DNA from: Acidobacteriota bacterium
Lineage (GTDB): Bacteria; Acidobacteriota; Terriglobia; UBA7540
Assembly: GCA_004298155.1 (NCBI GenBank)
Contig: SCRD01000006.1
Location: forward strand, 124,001 to 188,000
Direction of reading: 5' to 3'
Length of the DNA stretch: 64,000 nucleotides
Position 1 is the stretch's first letter. Every line of letters begins with the position of its first letter. The notes beneath the pieces were generated by a model that saw only the letters and a list, made by a program, of their open reading frames with translations, made no database searches and was not told the origin of the DNA. Below, in pieces: positions 8,009 to 16,665 of the stretch. Made by a program: the position numbers and the translations under genes.

Positions 8009-8725
8009 ATGAAAGTGTTAGCCATCATTCCCGCTGCGGGCGCGGGCGTCCGCATGGGCAGCGAAACGCCCAAACAGTTCCTTTCCATTGACGACGTGCC
8101 GATTGTGGTCCACACCTTGCGAAAATTCAACGACGCCGGCTCGATTGACGAAATCTACCTGGGCCTGCGGCCGGAAGACATGGAACGCGCTCACGTGGAA
8201 ATCCAGCGCGAGCAGTTTCAAAAGCCTGTCCGCCTGCTTCCCGGCGGCGCAACTCGCCAGCAGACCGTTTGGCTTGCCCTTCGGGAGGCCCCTCCAGGCA
8301 CCGAGATTGTCGTAGTCCATGACGCTGTGCGGCCTTTCGTAACGCCGGAGATGATCCATCTGTCAGTCGAGGCGGCGCGCAAAGCGGGCGCGGCGATTTT
8401 CGGCGTTCCCAGCGTAGATACGGTCAAGCAGGTGGAGCGTCAAACGATTCTGGGAACCATACCCCGCGAACGGATTGTGCTGGCGCAGACACCGCAGGCA
8501 TTCCGGTTCGACATCATCAAAGACGCCTGTGACCGGGCCGAAGCAGACACCTACGAGGGGACAGACGAGGCCAGCCTGGTGGAACGGCTGGGCGGCGCCG
8601 TCACTGTGCTGATGGGCTCGGATCGGAATATTAAAATCACCAAACCTTCGGACTTGCCGCTGGCGCGCCTCTTTTTCGCGCAGGAACACGAACAGGCAGA
8701 ACGCCGCGCGAAATCGCTCCTGTAA
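8009..8725 (+). CDS. ispD: 2-C-methyl-D-erythritol 4-phosphate cytidylyltransferase
   Basis: 238 residues, full length. It transfers CMP to MEP, the third step of the non-mevalonate isoprenoid pathway. The N-terminus carries the nucleotidyltransferase signature IIPAAGAGVRMGSETPKQF (about residues 5-23) with catalytic Arg and Lys; VVHDAVRPFV and the C-terminal EGTDEASLVE follow. It sits 57 nt after the PIN-TRAM gene and just before ispF, a common pairing that places consecutive or near-consecutive MEP steps together. Confidence 0.96.
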   Translation: MKVLAIIPAAGAGVRMGSETPKQFLSIDDVPIVVHTLRKFNDAGSIDEIYLGLRPEDMERAHVEIQREQFQKPVRLLPGGATRQQTVWLALREAPPGTEIVVVHDAVRPFVTPEMIHLSVEAARKAGAAIFGVPSVDTVKQVERQTILGTIPRERIVLAQTPQAFRFDIIKDACDRAEADTYEGTDEASLVERLGGAVTVLMGSDRNIKITKPSDLPLARLFFAQEHEQAERRAKSLL

Positions 8726-8783
8726 AAACAGGCCCCGGTAAAATGGACGCTTGACAACTGTGGCCCGGCGGCGGCCCCAAAGG

Positions 8784-9341
8784 ATGAGAGAAAAGATTGT
8801 GAAACCCGGATGCAGGCACCGAATCGGTTTTGGCAATGACATCCACCGGCTGGCCGCCGGCAGAGATCTTATTCTCGGCGGCGTCCACGTTCCCTTTGAG
8901 ATGGGCCCGGTGGGGCATTCCGATGGCGATGCCCTGGCCCACGCTGTCTGCGATGCGCTGCTGGGAGCGGCCGCGCTGGGCGACATCGGCCGGCACTTCC
9001 CTGACACATCACCCGAGTGGCACAATGCCCCGAGTTTGATGTTCCTGCGCCGCGCGCAGGAATTGCTTGACCAGGCCGGCTATCGGATTGTCAACGTTGA
9101 TTCCACCATCAGCCTGGAGCGCCCCAAACTTTCGCCGTTTATCCCCCAAATGAAAGAGAAGCTGGCCGAGGCCCTCGGGATCGAGGAACGCCAGATGAGC
9201 ATCAAGGCAAAGACCGGCGAAGGTGTTGACGCCGTGGGCAGGGGAGAAGCTATCCGCGCCGACGCTGTGGCCCTGATCGAGCCGCTGGCGGCAGCATTCC
9301 CTCCGCAGAAAAACAGGCGCAAACAGGCACGTTCCATATAG
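8784..9341 (+). CDS. ispF: 2-C-methyl-D-erythritol 2,4-cyclodiphosphate synthase
   Basis: 185 residues from this ATG, slightly longer than the usual 157-160 because of an N-terminal extension. It cyclises CDP-ME-2-phosphate in the MEP pathway. Metal ligands are visible in GFGNDIHRL (Asp-x-His) and GHSDGDALAHAVCDALLGA, and the family motif DIGRHFPDT is present, as is the C-terminal KAKTGEGVDAVGRGEAI. A TTG at 8751 and a GTG near 8800 are alternative starts; none has a clear SD, and conserved sequence begins only after the GTG. Confidence 0.93.
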   Translation: MREKIVKPGCRHRIGFGNDIHRLAAGRDLILGGVHVPFEMGPVGHSDGDALAHAVCDALLGAAALGDIGRHFPDTSPEWHNAPSLMFLRRAQELLDQAGYRIVNVDSTISLERPKLSPFIPQMKEKLAEALGIEERQMSIKAKTGEGVDAVGRGEAIRADAVALIEPLAAAFPPQKNRRKQARSI

Positions 9342-9472
9342 CACGGCTTGCGGGCCCATTTGCAGCGACGCAGCCCCAAAACCCCGGCAGCCGCCATCCT
9401 GACGAAAATCGCTTGAAATGCCTTAAATCCCGGCATAGCATAAGACCAAATTCCCTTTCTGAGGTGAAGACC

Positions 9473-9907
9473 ATGACGGTTTCAACCTTGATCGAATCAC
9501 GAGGGGAAGTTTTCTCGATTGCTGAAGCGACCACCGTTCATGCAGCAGCTCGCTACCTCCGGGAAAAGCAGGTTCGCGCCGTGGCGGTTTGCGACGGCCA
9601 TGAAAAAGTAGTCGGCGTGGTGTCACAGAGCGATATCTCTGACAAAGTTGCCGCTGAGAATAAATATCCTGAACAGGTCTGCGCATCCGAGATCATGAGC
9701 ACCCGCCTGGTTGCCGTCTCTCCGCAGGAGTCGATCGAAGAATGCTTCGAGTTGATGGAAAAGTACGGCATTTACCACCTGCTGGTGATTGCCGAGGGCG
9801 GCAGCTATCGAGGGATGATTTCGACCCAGGACTTGCTGAAGGTCATTGCGTTCCAAAACAAGGCCCTCGCCGATTGCCTGGAAGACTACATCGTGGGCAG
9901 GCGTTAG
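9473..9907 (+). CDS. CBS-domain pair protein
   Basis: 144 residues made of two CBS motifs (about residues 12-66 and 76-136) and nothing else. Such stand-alone pairs bind adenosine ligands (AMP, ATP, SAM) and act as energy or ligand sensors; the partner cannot be named. Recognisable strands are VRAVAVCDGHEKVVGVVSQSDI and the second-copy YHLLVIAEGGSYRGMISTQD (each CBS half ends in the usual G-hydrophobic-hydrophobic-S/T-x-x-D). The ATG at 9473 is chosen for the GAGGTGAAG SD at 9461-9469. It appears monocistronic. Confidence 0.88.
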   Translation: MTVSTLIESRGEVFSIAEATTVHAAARYLREKQVRAVAVCDGHEKVVGVVSQSDISDKVAAENKYPEQVCASEIMSTRLVAVSPQESIEECFELMEKYGIYHLLVIAEGGSYRGMISTQDLLKVIAFQNKALADCLEDYIVGRR

Positions 9908-10204
9908 CCTCAGGGAATGCCCGGCAGCAAGGGCTCGTCGGAAGACGCGCCTGCTGGAAGCAGGCGGTCGCGCATGTGTAGGCTGGCTGCATCCTTAACC
10001 GGGCTGCGCATCCGCCCTATCCTCTGAGCAATTCCGTTGTAAACCGTGCTTCATAACGCGCGTTTCAGGCCGCCCGCTCGAAAGCGCGAGGGAGGCCGCC
10101 GTTCGCCCGGGCTCGCCTGAGATTTGCGGTATGATGTAGGGTCTCTGGCCAGATTGGCCTTTCTTCAATTTTGCTTTTGGCAAATGACTCAGGGACACGA
10201 ACCT

Positions 10205-11857
10205 ATGCAAAGGGACCCGCATGCGCTGGCGGAAACGCAATTCGACCTGGTCATCATCGGGGGCGGCATCAACGGAGCGTCTACGGCGCGCGAGGCTGCG
10301 CTGCGCGGTATGAAAGTGGCACTGGTGGAGGCGCGAGATTTCGCGGCAGCCACCTCCAGCCGCTCATCAAAACTGATCCACGGCGGGCTGCGATACCTCG
10401 ACCAATTCGAATTCCGGCTGGTGCACGAGGCCCGGCGCGAACGGCGGCTGCTCCGCAAGCTGGCACCCCACCTGGCGTGGCCGGTGCCGTTTCTTTTTCC
10501 CATCTATCGCGGCGATCCCTATTCACCGCTGAAGGTCCGGCTGGGGCTGAGCATTTATGACCTGCTGGGAAATCTGGGAACGGCGGACCGCCACCAGACG
10601 CTGAGCAAAGAGGAGATGCTGCGGCGTGTTCCGCTGCTCGAGCCCGATGGCTTGCGCGAGGGCGCGCTCTACCACGACTCCCTGACGGACGACGCGCGGC
10701 TGACCATCGAAAACATAGTGGACGCCGCCGCCCATGGGGCCGCGGTCGCCAACTACACGGAAGTTCGCAGCTTCATGCTGGAAACCCATAAAGGGAATGG
10801 GAAACCGGCCATAACCAGGGCTGAACTGGAAGACCGCCGGACGGGCCAACGGATTGAAATCTCATCACGATTCTGGGTGAACGCCACGGGCCCCTGGGTA
10901 GACCAAGTTCGGGCGCTGCTGCCGGGCTATGATGGCTCAAAAACCGTCCGGCTCACCAAGGGCACGCACATTGTGATTCCGCCCGTTGCGGGTGACTTCG
11001 CCATGTTCGCGGCTATTCTGCCCGGCAAACGCATTTTTGTAATGATGCCATGGCACAACCATGCGCTGCTGGGAACTACGGATACCGACTACGACAGTGA
11101 TCCGGGCCAGGTGCGGCCGGACCTCCAGGACGTTGAATACCTGCTGCGCGCGGTGAATCGGGTGCTGCGCCAACCGCTCCAGACAAGTGATGTGGTCGGA
11201 GCGTATGCAGGGCTGCGAGCGCTGGCCATCCAGCCCGGCGCAAGCCCCTCGGAAAATACACGGGAGTATCGCTTTCATCAGGACCCCTGGGCCGTTAATC
11301 TGATCACGGTTTGCGGAGGCAAGCTGACCACGTCGCGCTCGCTGGGAGAAAAACTCGTCGACCAGGTGGTTACCAATATTCCCGGCAGCTCTCCGCCCGA
11401 GTGGACGGAGCATCCAACGCGCAATACCCCGCTCCCCGGCGGCCATACGGATGATTTCGAAAACTATTGCAGCGATGCAACGGAGAACGCTGTGCGGCTG
11501 TTCGATATACCGCGCGAAGCTGCGGGGCGCATCGTGAGAACTTACGGGACCCGCTGGCAGGAGGTGCTTGGGCCCATCCGGTCTGACCGCAAGTTGGCCG
11601 AAACGCTTCCCGGCACCAGCGACTGCCTTGGCGCAGAAGCCGCTTTTGCGGTCGAGCAGGAAATGGCCTGCCAGATTGATGACTTTCTCCTGCGCCGCTC
11701 GGGTTTGAACTGGTACGCCGCCGATGCGCTGCGGGAAGCGCTGCCGGCAGTGGCGGAGATTTTTGCCCAACGGCTGGGATGGGACCCGGCCCGGCGCGAG
11801 GCCGCCGTCGATAAATTCCGGAGGTCAAGGTATTTCAGCTTTGAAACCGTAAATTGA
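10205..11857 (+). CDS. glpD: Aerobic glycerol-3-phosphate dehydrogenase
   Basis: 550 residues. This FAD-dependent, membrane-associated enzyme oxidises glycerol 3-phosphate to DHAP and passes electrons to quinone. The FAD-binding motif is VIIGGGINGAS near the N-terminus. The GlpD/GlpO signature is SSRSSKLIHGGLRYLDQFE, followed later by TKGTHIV and GTTDTDYD. A C-terminal helical domain (about 390-540) is typical. The ATG at 10205 is supported by AGGGAC (10192-10197); an in-frame ATG at 10184 is possible. The 297-nt gap before it shows no gene. It lies 25 nt upstream of the acylphosphatase gene. Confidence 0.94.
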   Translation: MQRDPHALAETQFDLVIIGGGINGASTAREAALRGMKVALVEARDFAAATSSRSSKLIHGGLRYLDQFEFRLVHEARRERRLLRKLAPHLAWPVPFLFPIYRGDPYSPLKVRLGLSIYDLLGNLGTADRHQTLSKEEMLRRVPLLEPDGLREGALYHDSLTDDARLTIENIVDAAAHGAAVANYTEVRSFMLETHKGNGKPAITRAELEDRRTGQRIEISSRFWVNATGPWVDQVRALLPGYDGSKTVRLTKGTHIVIPPVAGDFAMFAAILPGKRIFVMMPWHNHALLGTTDTDYDSDPGQVRPDLQDVEYLLRAVNRVLRQPLQTSDVVGAYAGLRALAIQPGASPSENTREYRFHQDPWAVNLITVCGGKLTTSRSLGEKLVDQVVTNIPGSSPPEWTEHPTRNTPLPGGHTDDFENYCSDATENAVRLFDIPREAAGRIVRTYGTRWQEVLGPIRSDRKLAETLPGTSDCLGAEAAFAVEQEMACQIDDFLLRRSGLNWYAADALREALPAVAEIFAQRLGWDPARREAAVDKFRRSRYFSFETVN

Positions 11858-11882
11858 ACCTGTTGCGCACGTTGAGGCTCCT

Positions 11883-12167
11883 TTGAAGAAAACAGCCAGA
11901 AAATACGTGGTGATCGGGCGCGTACAGGGGGTGGGTTTCCGGTTCTTTGCCGAGAACTGGGCAAACCATCTGGGGCTGTCAGGGTATGTTAAGAATTGCG
12001 CGGACGGTTCCGTGGAAGCCTACGCAGTTGGCGAGACGGCAGCGCTCGAAGAATTCAGGGCCCGCCTGGCGGCAGGTCCGCCCAGCGCGCGTGTCGATCA
12101 GATCCAGGAAATTGAAGAGCAGGTGCAACGCAGCTACAGGCGTTTTGTCATTGAAAGCGACTGGTAG
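11883..12167 (+). CDS. acyP: Acylphosphatase
   Basis: 94 residues, the standard small alpha/beta sandwich. It hydrolyses acyl phosphates such as carbamoyl- or acetyl-phosphate. The catalytic Arg lies in GRVQGVGFRFF and the catalytic Asn in GYVKNCADGSVEA. Translation begins at TTG 11883, with GAGG at 11873-11876 as SD; there is no ATG before the conserved core. The gene lies between glpD and apt with short spacers, so co-transcription is likely. Confidence 0.93.
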   Translation: MKKTARKYVVIGRVQGVGFRFFAENWANHLGLSGYVKNCADGSVEAYAVGETAALEEFRARLAAGPPSARVDQIQEIEEQVQRSYRRFVIESDW

Positions 12168-12194
12168 CTGATCTATCGAAACAGGAGAGGTTGA

Positions 12195-12710
12195 GTGGAT
12201 AATTTCAAGGCGCTGATCCGAGAGGTCCCGGATTTTCCCAAACCGGGAATTCTGTTTTACGACATCACAACCCTGCTGAAGGACCCGGTGGGTCTGCACG
12301 CGGCTGTAGATTCATTGGCTGATCATTACGTGGGCCAGGTAATTGACCGCGTGGTGGGAATTGAGGCGAGGGGCTTTATCTTTGCTCCTATGGTGGCCTA
12401 TCGGCTGAATGCCGGGTTCGTTCCCGTGCGCAAGCCGAAAAAGCTTCCCGCTGAAACGGCGCGGGTGGAATACAGCCTGGAATATGGAAAGGACACCCTG
12501 GAAGTCCACCGTGACGCCATCGGCAAAGATCAGCGGGTGCTGATCATCGACGACCTGCTGGCCACCGGCGGCACCGCTGCGGCAGTCGCCCAGCTTGTGG
12601 AATCACTGGGTGGCATTGTAGCGGGCCTGGGGTTTTTAATTGAGCTCGAATTCTTGAAGGGAAAAGAGAAGCTCACAAAATACGATTTGCATTCGGTGTT
12701 GAAGTATTAG
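12195..12710 (+). CDS. apt: Adenine phosphoribosyltransferase
   Basis: 171 residues, full length. It salvages adenine with PRPP to AMP. The N-terminal [20 protein letters not shown] and the PRPP loop [14 protein letters not shown] are both intact. The start is GTG 12195 with a strong AGGAGAGG SD (12183-12190). The last gene of the glpD-acyP-apt run, it converges on the UGA-containing redox gene. The 52-nt spacer has an inverted repeat (ACAGA ... TCTGT around CGCG / CGCG) that may act as a terminator. Confidence 0.96.
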   Translation: MDNFKALIREVPDFPKPGILFYDITTLLKDPVGLHAAVDSLADHYVGQVIDRVVGIEARGFIFAPMVAYRLNAGFVPVRKPKKLPAETARVEYSLEYGKDTLEVHRDAIGKDQRVLIIDDLLATGGTAAAVAQLVESLGGIVAGLGFLIELEFLKGKEKLTKYDLHSVLKY

Positions 12711-12762
12711 CAGCATATGCGCGCGCTGACAGAAAGGCCGCGCAACCGCGTCTGTTTGCCCG

Positions 12763-13428
12763 TCATGCCTTGACGCCCTCGTCCGGCGACTGCAAGGCCG
12801 CCATGATGGTATCAAGAAAATAGTTTTCCGGCATGGAGCCTTCCAGCGCCTGCCCTTCGTTGATCACCGTCTTGGGGACAGCGTAGACGCTGTATTTTGA
12901 GACCAGATCGGGAAACTCGGTGGCCTCGATGCAGTCGGCTGTGATGTTCTCGCTTTCCATTGCAAACTGGTGAGCCAGGCGCACCGCCCGGGGACAGTGC
13001 GGTCACGTGGGGGTGACAAAAACCTCCAGATGGACGGGCTGGCTCAAGTGAGAAAGTTTTTCCTTGCTCTCCGCGCCCAGGCCCGAGTCGCCTTTTGAAA
13101 CGTCGAGGATGGCGTCAAGCACGGTTGAGAATTCATACCCGGCGGGCATGCCGTAATACCGGATGCCATAATCCTTCCCATTGCGGATCACCGTGGCGGG
13201 CGCCTTGTTTACTCCATATTCGGCAACTTTCTCCTTATCAAGGATAAAGTCGTAGACTTCGAGCGACAGCTTGTCGGACAACGCGGCAAGCTCCTCGAGG
13301 ACCTGGCGAGTTTCCTTCCCGTACTCCAGGTTCAGCTCCTGTGTAAAGTGAATGATTTTGACGGGAGCCGTCATCGCATCCAGCCGACGTCGGATTTCAA
13401 CCGCGTCTTCGTCACCGAGGATCCCCAT
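12763..13428 (-). CDS. Two-domain thioredoxin-fold oxidoreductase, candidate selenoprotein (in-frame UGA)
   Basis: 222 codons if the UGA at 13005-13003 is read through (221 residues, Sec 142). Two glutaredoxin/thioredoxin folds in tandem resemble the protein disulfide oxidoreductase family. The UGA falls exactly at the first Cys of the C-terminal CxxC: EVFVTPT-UGA-PHCPRAVRLAH. Family-like sequence continues in the same frame for 79 codons (AMES, EATEFPDL, VPKTVINE). The N-terminal site reads ELNLEYGKET, with no Cys, so the UGA-P-H-C site would be the only active site. The start ATG 13428 has a GAGGG SD about 7 nt upstream. No SD precedes the first possible restart (GTG after the UGA), arguing against two separate proteins. 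Alternatives are a nonsense mutation or a sequencing error at one base. No sel genes are in the window. Confidence 0.7.
12969..13001 (-). promoter_or_regulatory. Hairpin(s) just downstream of the UGA, possible bacterial SECIS
   Basis: Two mutually exclusive stem-loops lie right after the UGA. One spans 13001-12980: a CGCAC / GTGCG stem extended by wobble pairs, with a small C-rich loop about 10 nt from the UGA. The other spans 12985-12969: a GGTG / CACC stem with a 9-nt loop beginning 22 nt after the UGA and a G in its second position. The second has the spacing expected of bacterial SECIS elements. GC-rich coding sequence forms such hairpins by chance, so this is only supportive. Confidence 0.35.
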
Positions 13429-13581
13429 AACTATCCCTCATCTGTTCACTCGCCGCCATTGTTGCATCCCATGGCCACGGGCTTATATTTAATCAAAGGC
13501 GGACGATATCTAGATTCCGCCGCACCTTGAACCAACAACTATAGGATGCCACGCAGAAACCGAAGGATTCGTGAAAGCTCC

Positions 13582-16002
13582 TCAATTCCTCAATTCGACG
13601 ATGGTTGCCCCACCGCCCCCTTCTCTCTGGGTGGCAGGGTAAAACTTTTCCACATGCGGATGCGAGGCGAACATTTCGTGCAGGTTCTTGCGCAGGATTC
13701 CTTTTCCGAACCCGTGGATAACACGCAGCCGGGCGCGGCCGGCCGTATAAGCGCGGTCCAGAAATTCATCCACCCGATCCAGCGCTTCCTCTGCAGTATT
13801 GCCGATCACGTTGATTTCCTCCGGCACATCTGCTGGAGCAGCGTCAACCTTCATACTCAGGCGTCCGCGCGGTGCTGCAGAGGCTTCTGGAGGCGCTGAT
13901 TTCCGCGCCACAATCTGCACCTCATCCCTGGCGATCCGCAGCCGCAGGTTCCCCACCTGCACCTGGATGTGGTCATCGTCCACAATTTCCGTTACCGTGC
14001 CCGGGGTGGAAAGGTTTGGCACGCGCACCTGGTCGCCAACCGCAACCGGCCCTTCAGTCATGCTCTGGCGTTCCGGCGCCGGCTCGGACAAAACGTTCAG
14101 CACCTCAGCGTTCCATTCCTCGCGCGCTTCCTGCTTCAGCGCCAGCGTTTTACGCTCGATGCCTTTGGGCAACCGCGGCTTTTCAACCCGGGCGCGCAGG
14201 TCTGCCAGCGCGTTGTCCCAGCGCTTTTCCATTGCCTTCAGCGTTTCTTCCAGGCGCACATCGAGTTCTTTCAGCTTCGCGCGGCGCTCCTGCTCGGCTT
14301 TGGTTTCCAGCTCGACGGCCCGGGCCAGCAATTGTTTCTCCTCAGCCAGCAGGTTCGCCATCTGCGACTCCAGAAGCGCTCGTTGCTCGTGCAGCGCCTC
14401 GATAAGTGCTGAAGCGTCGGCTTCCTCCGCGCCGATGAGTTCGCGGGCCCTGGCCAGGATATCTTCTGGCAAACCCAGACGCGCGGCGATGTCCACGGCG
14501 CTCGATTTTCCGGGCAAACCCACCAGCAGCCGGTAGGTGGGCTCGAGGGTTTCTTCGTCAAATTCCATCGCGGCGTTTTCGGCTTCTGCGGTTTCGCTGC
14601 CGTAGGCTTTCAACCGCCCGTGGTGCGTGGTCACGAAGGTCAGAGCGCGCGACTTCCTGAAGCGATCAAGAATCGCAATCGCCAACGCGGCGCCTTCGCC
14701 CGGCTCGGTGCTCGATCCCAGTTCATCCAGCAGGACCAGGTCGCGCGGACCTACAACCTCAACCATGTGGCGAATGCTGGTGATGTGCGCCGAAAAGGTG
14801 CTGAGGTTCGCCTGGATGGATTGCTGGTCGCCAATGTCCGCCAGCACGCGATGGAACAAAGGAAGTTGCGCATCACTGGCGGCAACCGGCAGTCCGGCCT
14901 GTGCCATCAGGACAGCGATTCCCACGGTCTTCAGCGCCACCGTCTTGCCGCCGGCATTAGGCCCGCTGATTACCATCATAGTCTTGGGTTCCCGCAGGCG
15001 AATCCCAAGGGGGACGGATTTGCGCCCGGATTTGCGGAGAGATTTTTCGAGCAGCGGGTGTCGTATCTCCGTGAGCACAATTCCCTTCTCGCCGCCCAGT
15101 TGAGGAATGCAGCAATCATAGGCTCGCGCAAAAGCAGCTTTCGCAAAAACCATATCCAGCTCCGCAAGGACGGAGGCCGCGGTCACCAGGTCTGCCAGGC
15201 GCTCCCGGAGTTTTTCCGTGTACTCGCCCAGAATCCGCTGAGTTTCGGCATACTCGCGGTCTTCAAGCTCAACCAGTTCATTGTTCAGCGGCACGGTCTC
15301 CATCGGTTCAAGAAAGACGGTCGCTCCTGAAGAACTTGCGCCATGAATCACGCCCGGCACATGCCGCTTTTCTTCCGTGCGGATGGGGAGCACAAGCCGG
15401 TCGTTGCGCAGGGTAATTACGGCCTCCTGCAGCGCTTTATCGCGGCTGAGCCGACGCATGAGGCTTTCCAGCGTTTTCTGGATTTCATGCCGCATGCGTT
15501 CAACGGCGCGGCGCAGGCGACCAAGCTCGGGACTGGCGGAGGAATCGATGGAGCCGTCTGGATGGATCTTACCTTCGAGAATCGAAAGCAGCGAACGGAA
15601 GTCCGGCAGCGCGCCTGCCAGATCCGAAAGATACGGGAAAGAACCGGCGGCGAAATTCCTGCGCAGTTCCTGGCCTTTGCGCATCACCGCCAGGACCGCC
15701 AGAATTTCCCGTGCCGTGCAGGAAGCGCCCTCCACGCGAAGGCGATCAAGAATTGTGGCAGGGTCCTCCAGCCCTCCGAGTGACGGCCGCGCACCTTCGC
15801 GGAGAAAATTCCTGGCCTCGCGCACGCGTTCAAGCGCGACACTGATACTATCCAGATCATCGCCGGGAGCAAGCGCCGCAACTGCGTTGTGGCTGATGGG
15901 ACCGGAAAGAAATTCGCGCAGGACGTCCTTGACCGCATCAAACTCGAGAACGCGGCAGGAATAGCGATCGGGTGTGGCAGAAGAAAAGCCGGGGTCGTTC
16001 AT
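13582..16002 (-). CDS. mutS2: Endonuclease MutS2
   Basis: About 806 residues, normal for MutS2. It lacks the MutS mismatch-recognition domain and has a core/lever region (about 1-320), the MutS ATPase (Walker A GPNAGGKTVALKT, then a Walker B region DLVLLDELGSSTEPGEGAALA), a long coiled coil (about 510-630) and a C-terminal Smr domain with HGFGKGILR. MutS2 suppresses recombination and, in some bacteria, splits collided ribosomes. The Smr LDLRG motif is replaced by NVIGNT. The ATG 16002 is preferred; a TTG at 16017 is possible. The 153-nt gap upstream of the neighbouring redox gene has no gene. Confidence 0.95.
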   Translation of the reverse strand: MNDPGFSSATPDRYSCRVLEFDAVKDVLREFLSGPISHNAVAALAPGDDLDSISVALERVREARNFLREGARPSLGGLEDPATILDRLRVEGASCTAREILAVLAVMRKGQELRRNFAAGSFPYLSDLAGALPDFRSLLSILEGKIHPDGSIDSSASPELGRLRRAVERMRHEIQKTLESLMRRLSRDKALQEAVITLRNDRLVLPIRTEEKRHVPGVIHGASSSGATVFLEPMETVPLNNELVELEDREYAETQRILGEYTEKLRERLADLVTAASVLAELDMVFAKAAFARAYDCCIPQLGGEKGIVLTEIRHPLLEKSLRKSGRKSVPLGIRLREPKTMMVISGPNAGGKTVALKTVGIAVLMAQAGLPVAASDAQLPLFHRVLADIGDQQSIQANLSTFSAHITSIRHMVEVVGPRDLVLLDELGSSTEPGEGAALAIAILDRFRKSRALTFVTTHHGRLKAYGSETAEAENAAMEFDEETLEPTYRLLVGLPGKSSAVDIAARLGLPEDILARARELIGAEEADASALIEALHEQRALLESQMANLLAEEKQLLARAVELETKAEQERRAKLKELDVRLEETLKAMEKRWDNALADLRARVEKPRLPKGIERKTLALKQEAREEWNAEVLNVLSEPAPERQSMTEGPVAVGDQVRVPNLSTPGTVTEIVDDDHIQVQVGNLRLRIARDEVQIVARKSAPPEASAAPRGRLSMKVDAAPADVPEEINVIGNTAEEALDRVDEFLDRAYTAGRARLRVIHGFGKGILRKNLHEMFASHPHVEKFYPATQREGGGGATIVELRN

Positions 16003-16041
16003 GCCAGGAGACTGCAAACAACACTTTTCACACAGGAGCCG

Positions 16042-16599
16042 TTAGACTTCTTTTATCACGCGCGCGACAGCCTCATCCACAGTATGGACCATCGTGACGA
16101 TTTCCAAGGCGGGCATTTTGATTTTGTTTGACTGCAGCGCCAGCTTTGTTTCCTGCCCCAGGCACTCGATCACAGGCCGCCAGTATGGAACCATCACCAG
16201 CAAAAGTTTGCGCCCGCCCACCGACCGGGAGAGGACAGATTTGTTCATCATTTCCCAGACCACCGCCAGTTCTGCCAGCGTCCCCGTTCCGCCGGGCAGC
16301 ACGACGTAAGAATCGCCCCGCTCAATCAGCGTCAACAGGCGCTCCATGAACGTCGCGGTGCGAACTTCTTCCGCGATCCAGCGGTTGGCCTTGGCTGTCC
16401 AGACGTCGCAGGTAACACCGATGGTGTGGCCTCCGGCATCTCTCGCTCCGCGGGCCGATGCTTCCATCAGGCCGGCGTATCCGCCGTTGCAAATGGCAAA
16501 GCCCGCCTCCGCCAGCCTCCGCCCCAATTGCTGCGCTTCCTGATAGATCTCCGTGCCTTCTCCGGGTATTGAGCTGCCAAAGATGGTGACCGTTTTCAT
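16042..16599 (-). CDS. LOG-family Rossmann-fold protein
   Basis: 185 residues. It belongs to the LOG/lysine decarboxylase-like family, whose characterised members are cytokinin riboside 5'-monophosphate phosphoribohydrolases or nucleotide 5'-monophosphate nucleosidases. The GxxP-like FGSSIP N-terminus, GGYAGLMEASARGA and the diagnostic LPGGTGTLAEL are present. The actual substrate cannot be told from sequence. It lies 39 nt upstream of mutS2 on the same strand. Confidence 0.87.
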   Translation of the reverse strand: MKTVTIFGSSIPGEGTEIYQEAQQLGRRLAEAGFAICNGGYAGLMEASARGARDAGGHTIGVTCDVWTAKANRWIAEEVRTATFMERLLTLIERGDSYVVLPGGTGTLAELAVVWEMMNKSVLSRSVGGRKLLLVMVPYWRPVIECLGQETKLALQSNKIKMPALEIVTMVHTVDEAVARVIKEV

Positions 16600-16665
16600 C
16601 GGAGTAAAATCCTGGTGCTCACCTGCACAAGAAGGCCGCGAATCACAGTGCAGAATTAACGCCCG

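Noticed and set aside
12763-12984. Separate short gene downstream of the UGA in the redox gene
   Set aside because: The only possible starts after the UGA lack a ribosome binding site, and this part begins in the middle of the CxxC motif. It is the C-terminal part of the same protein.
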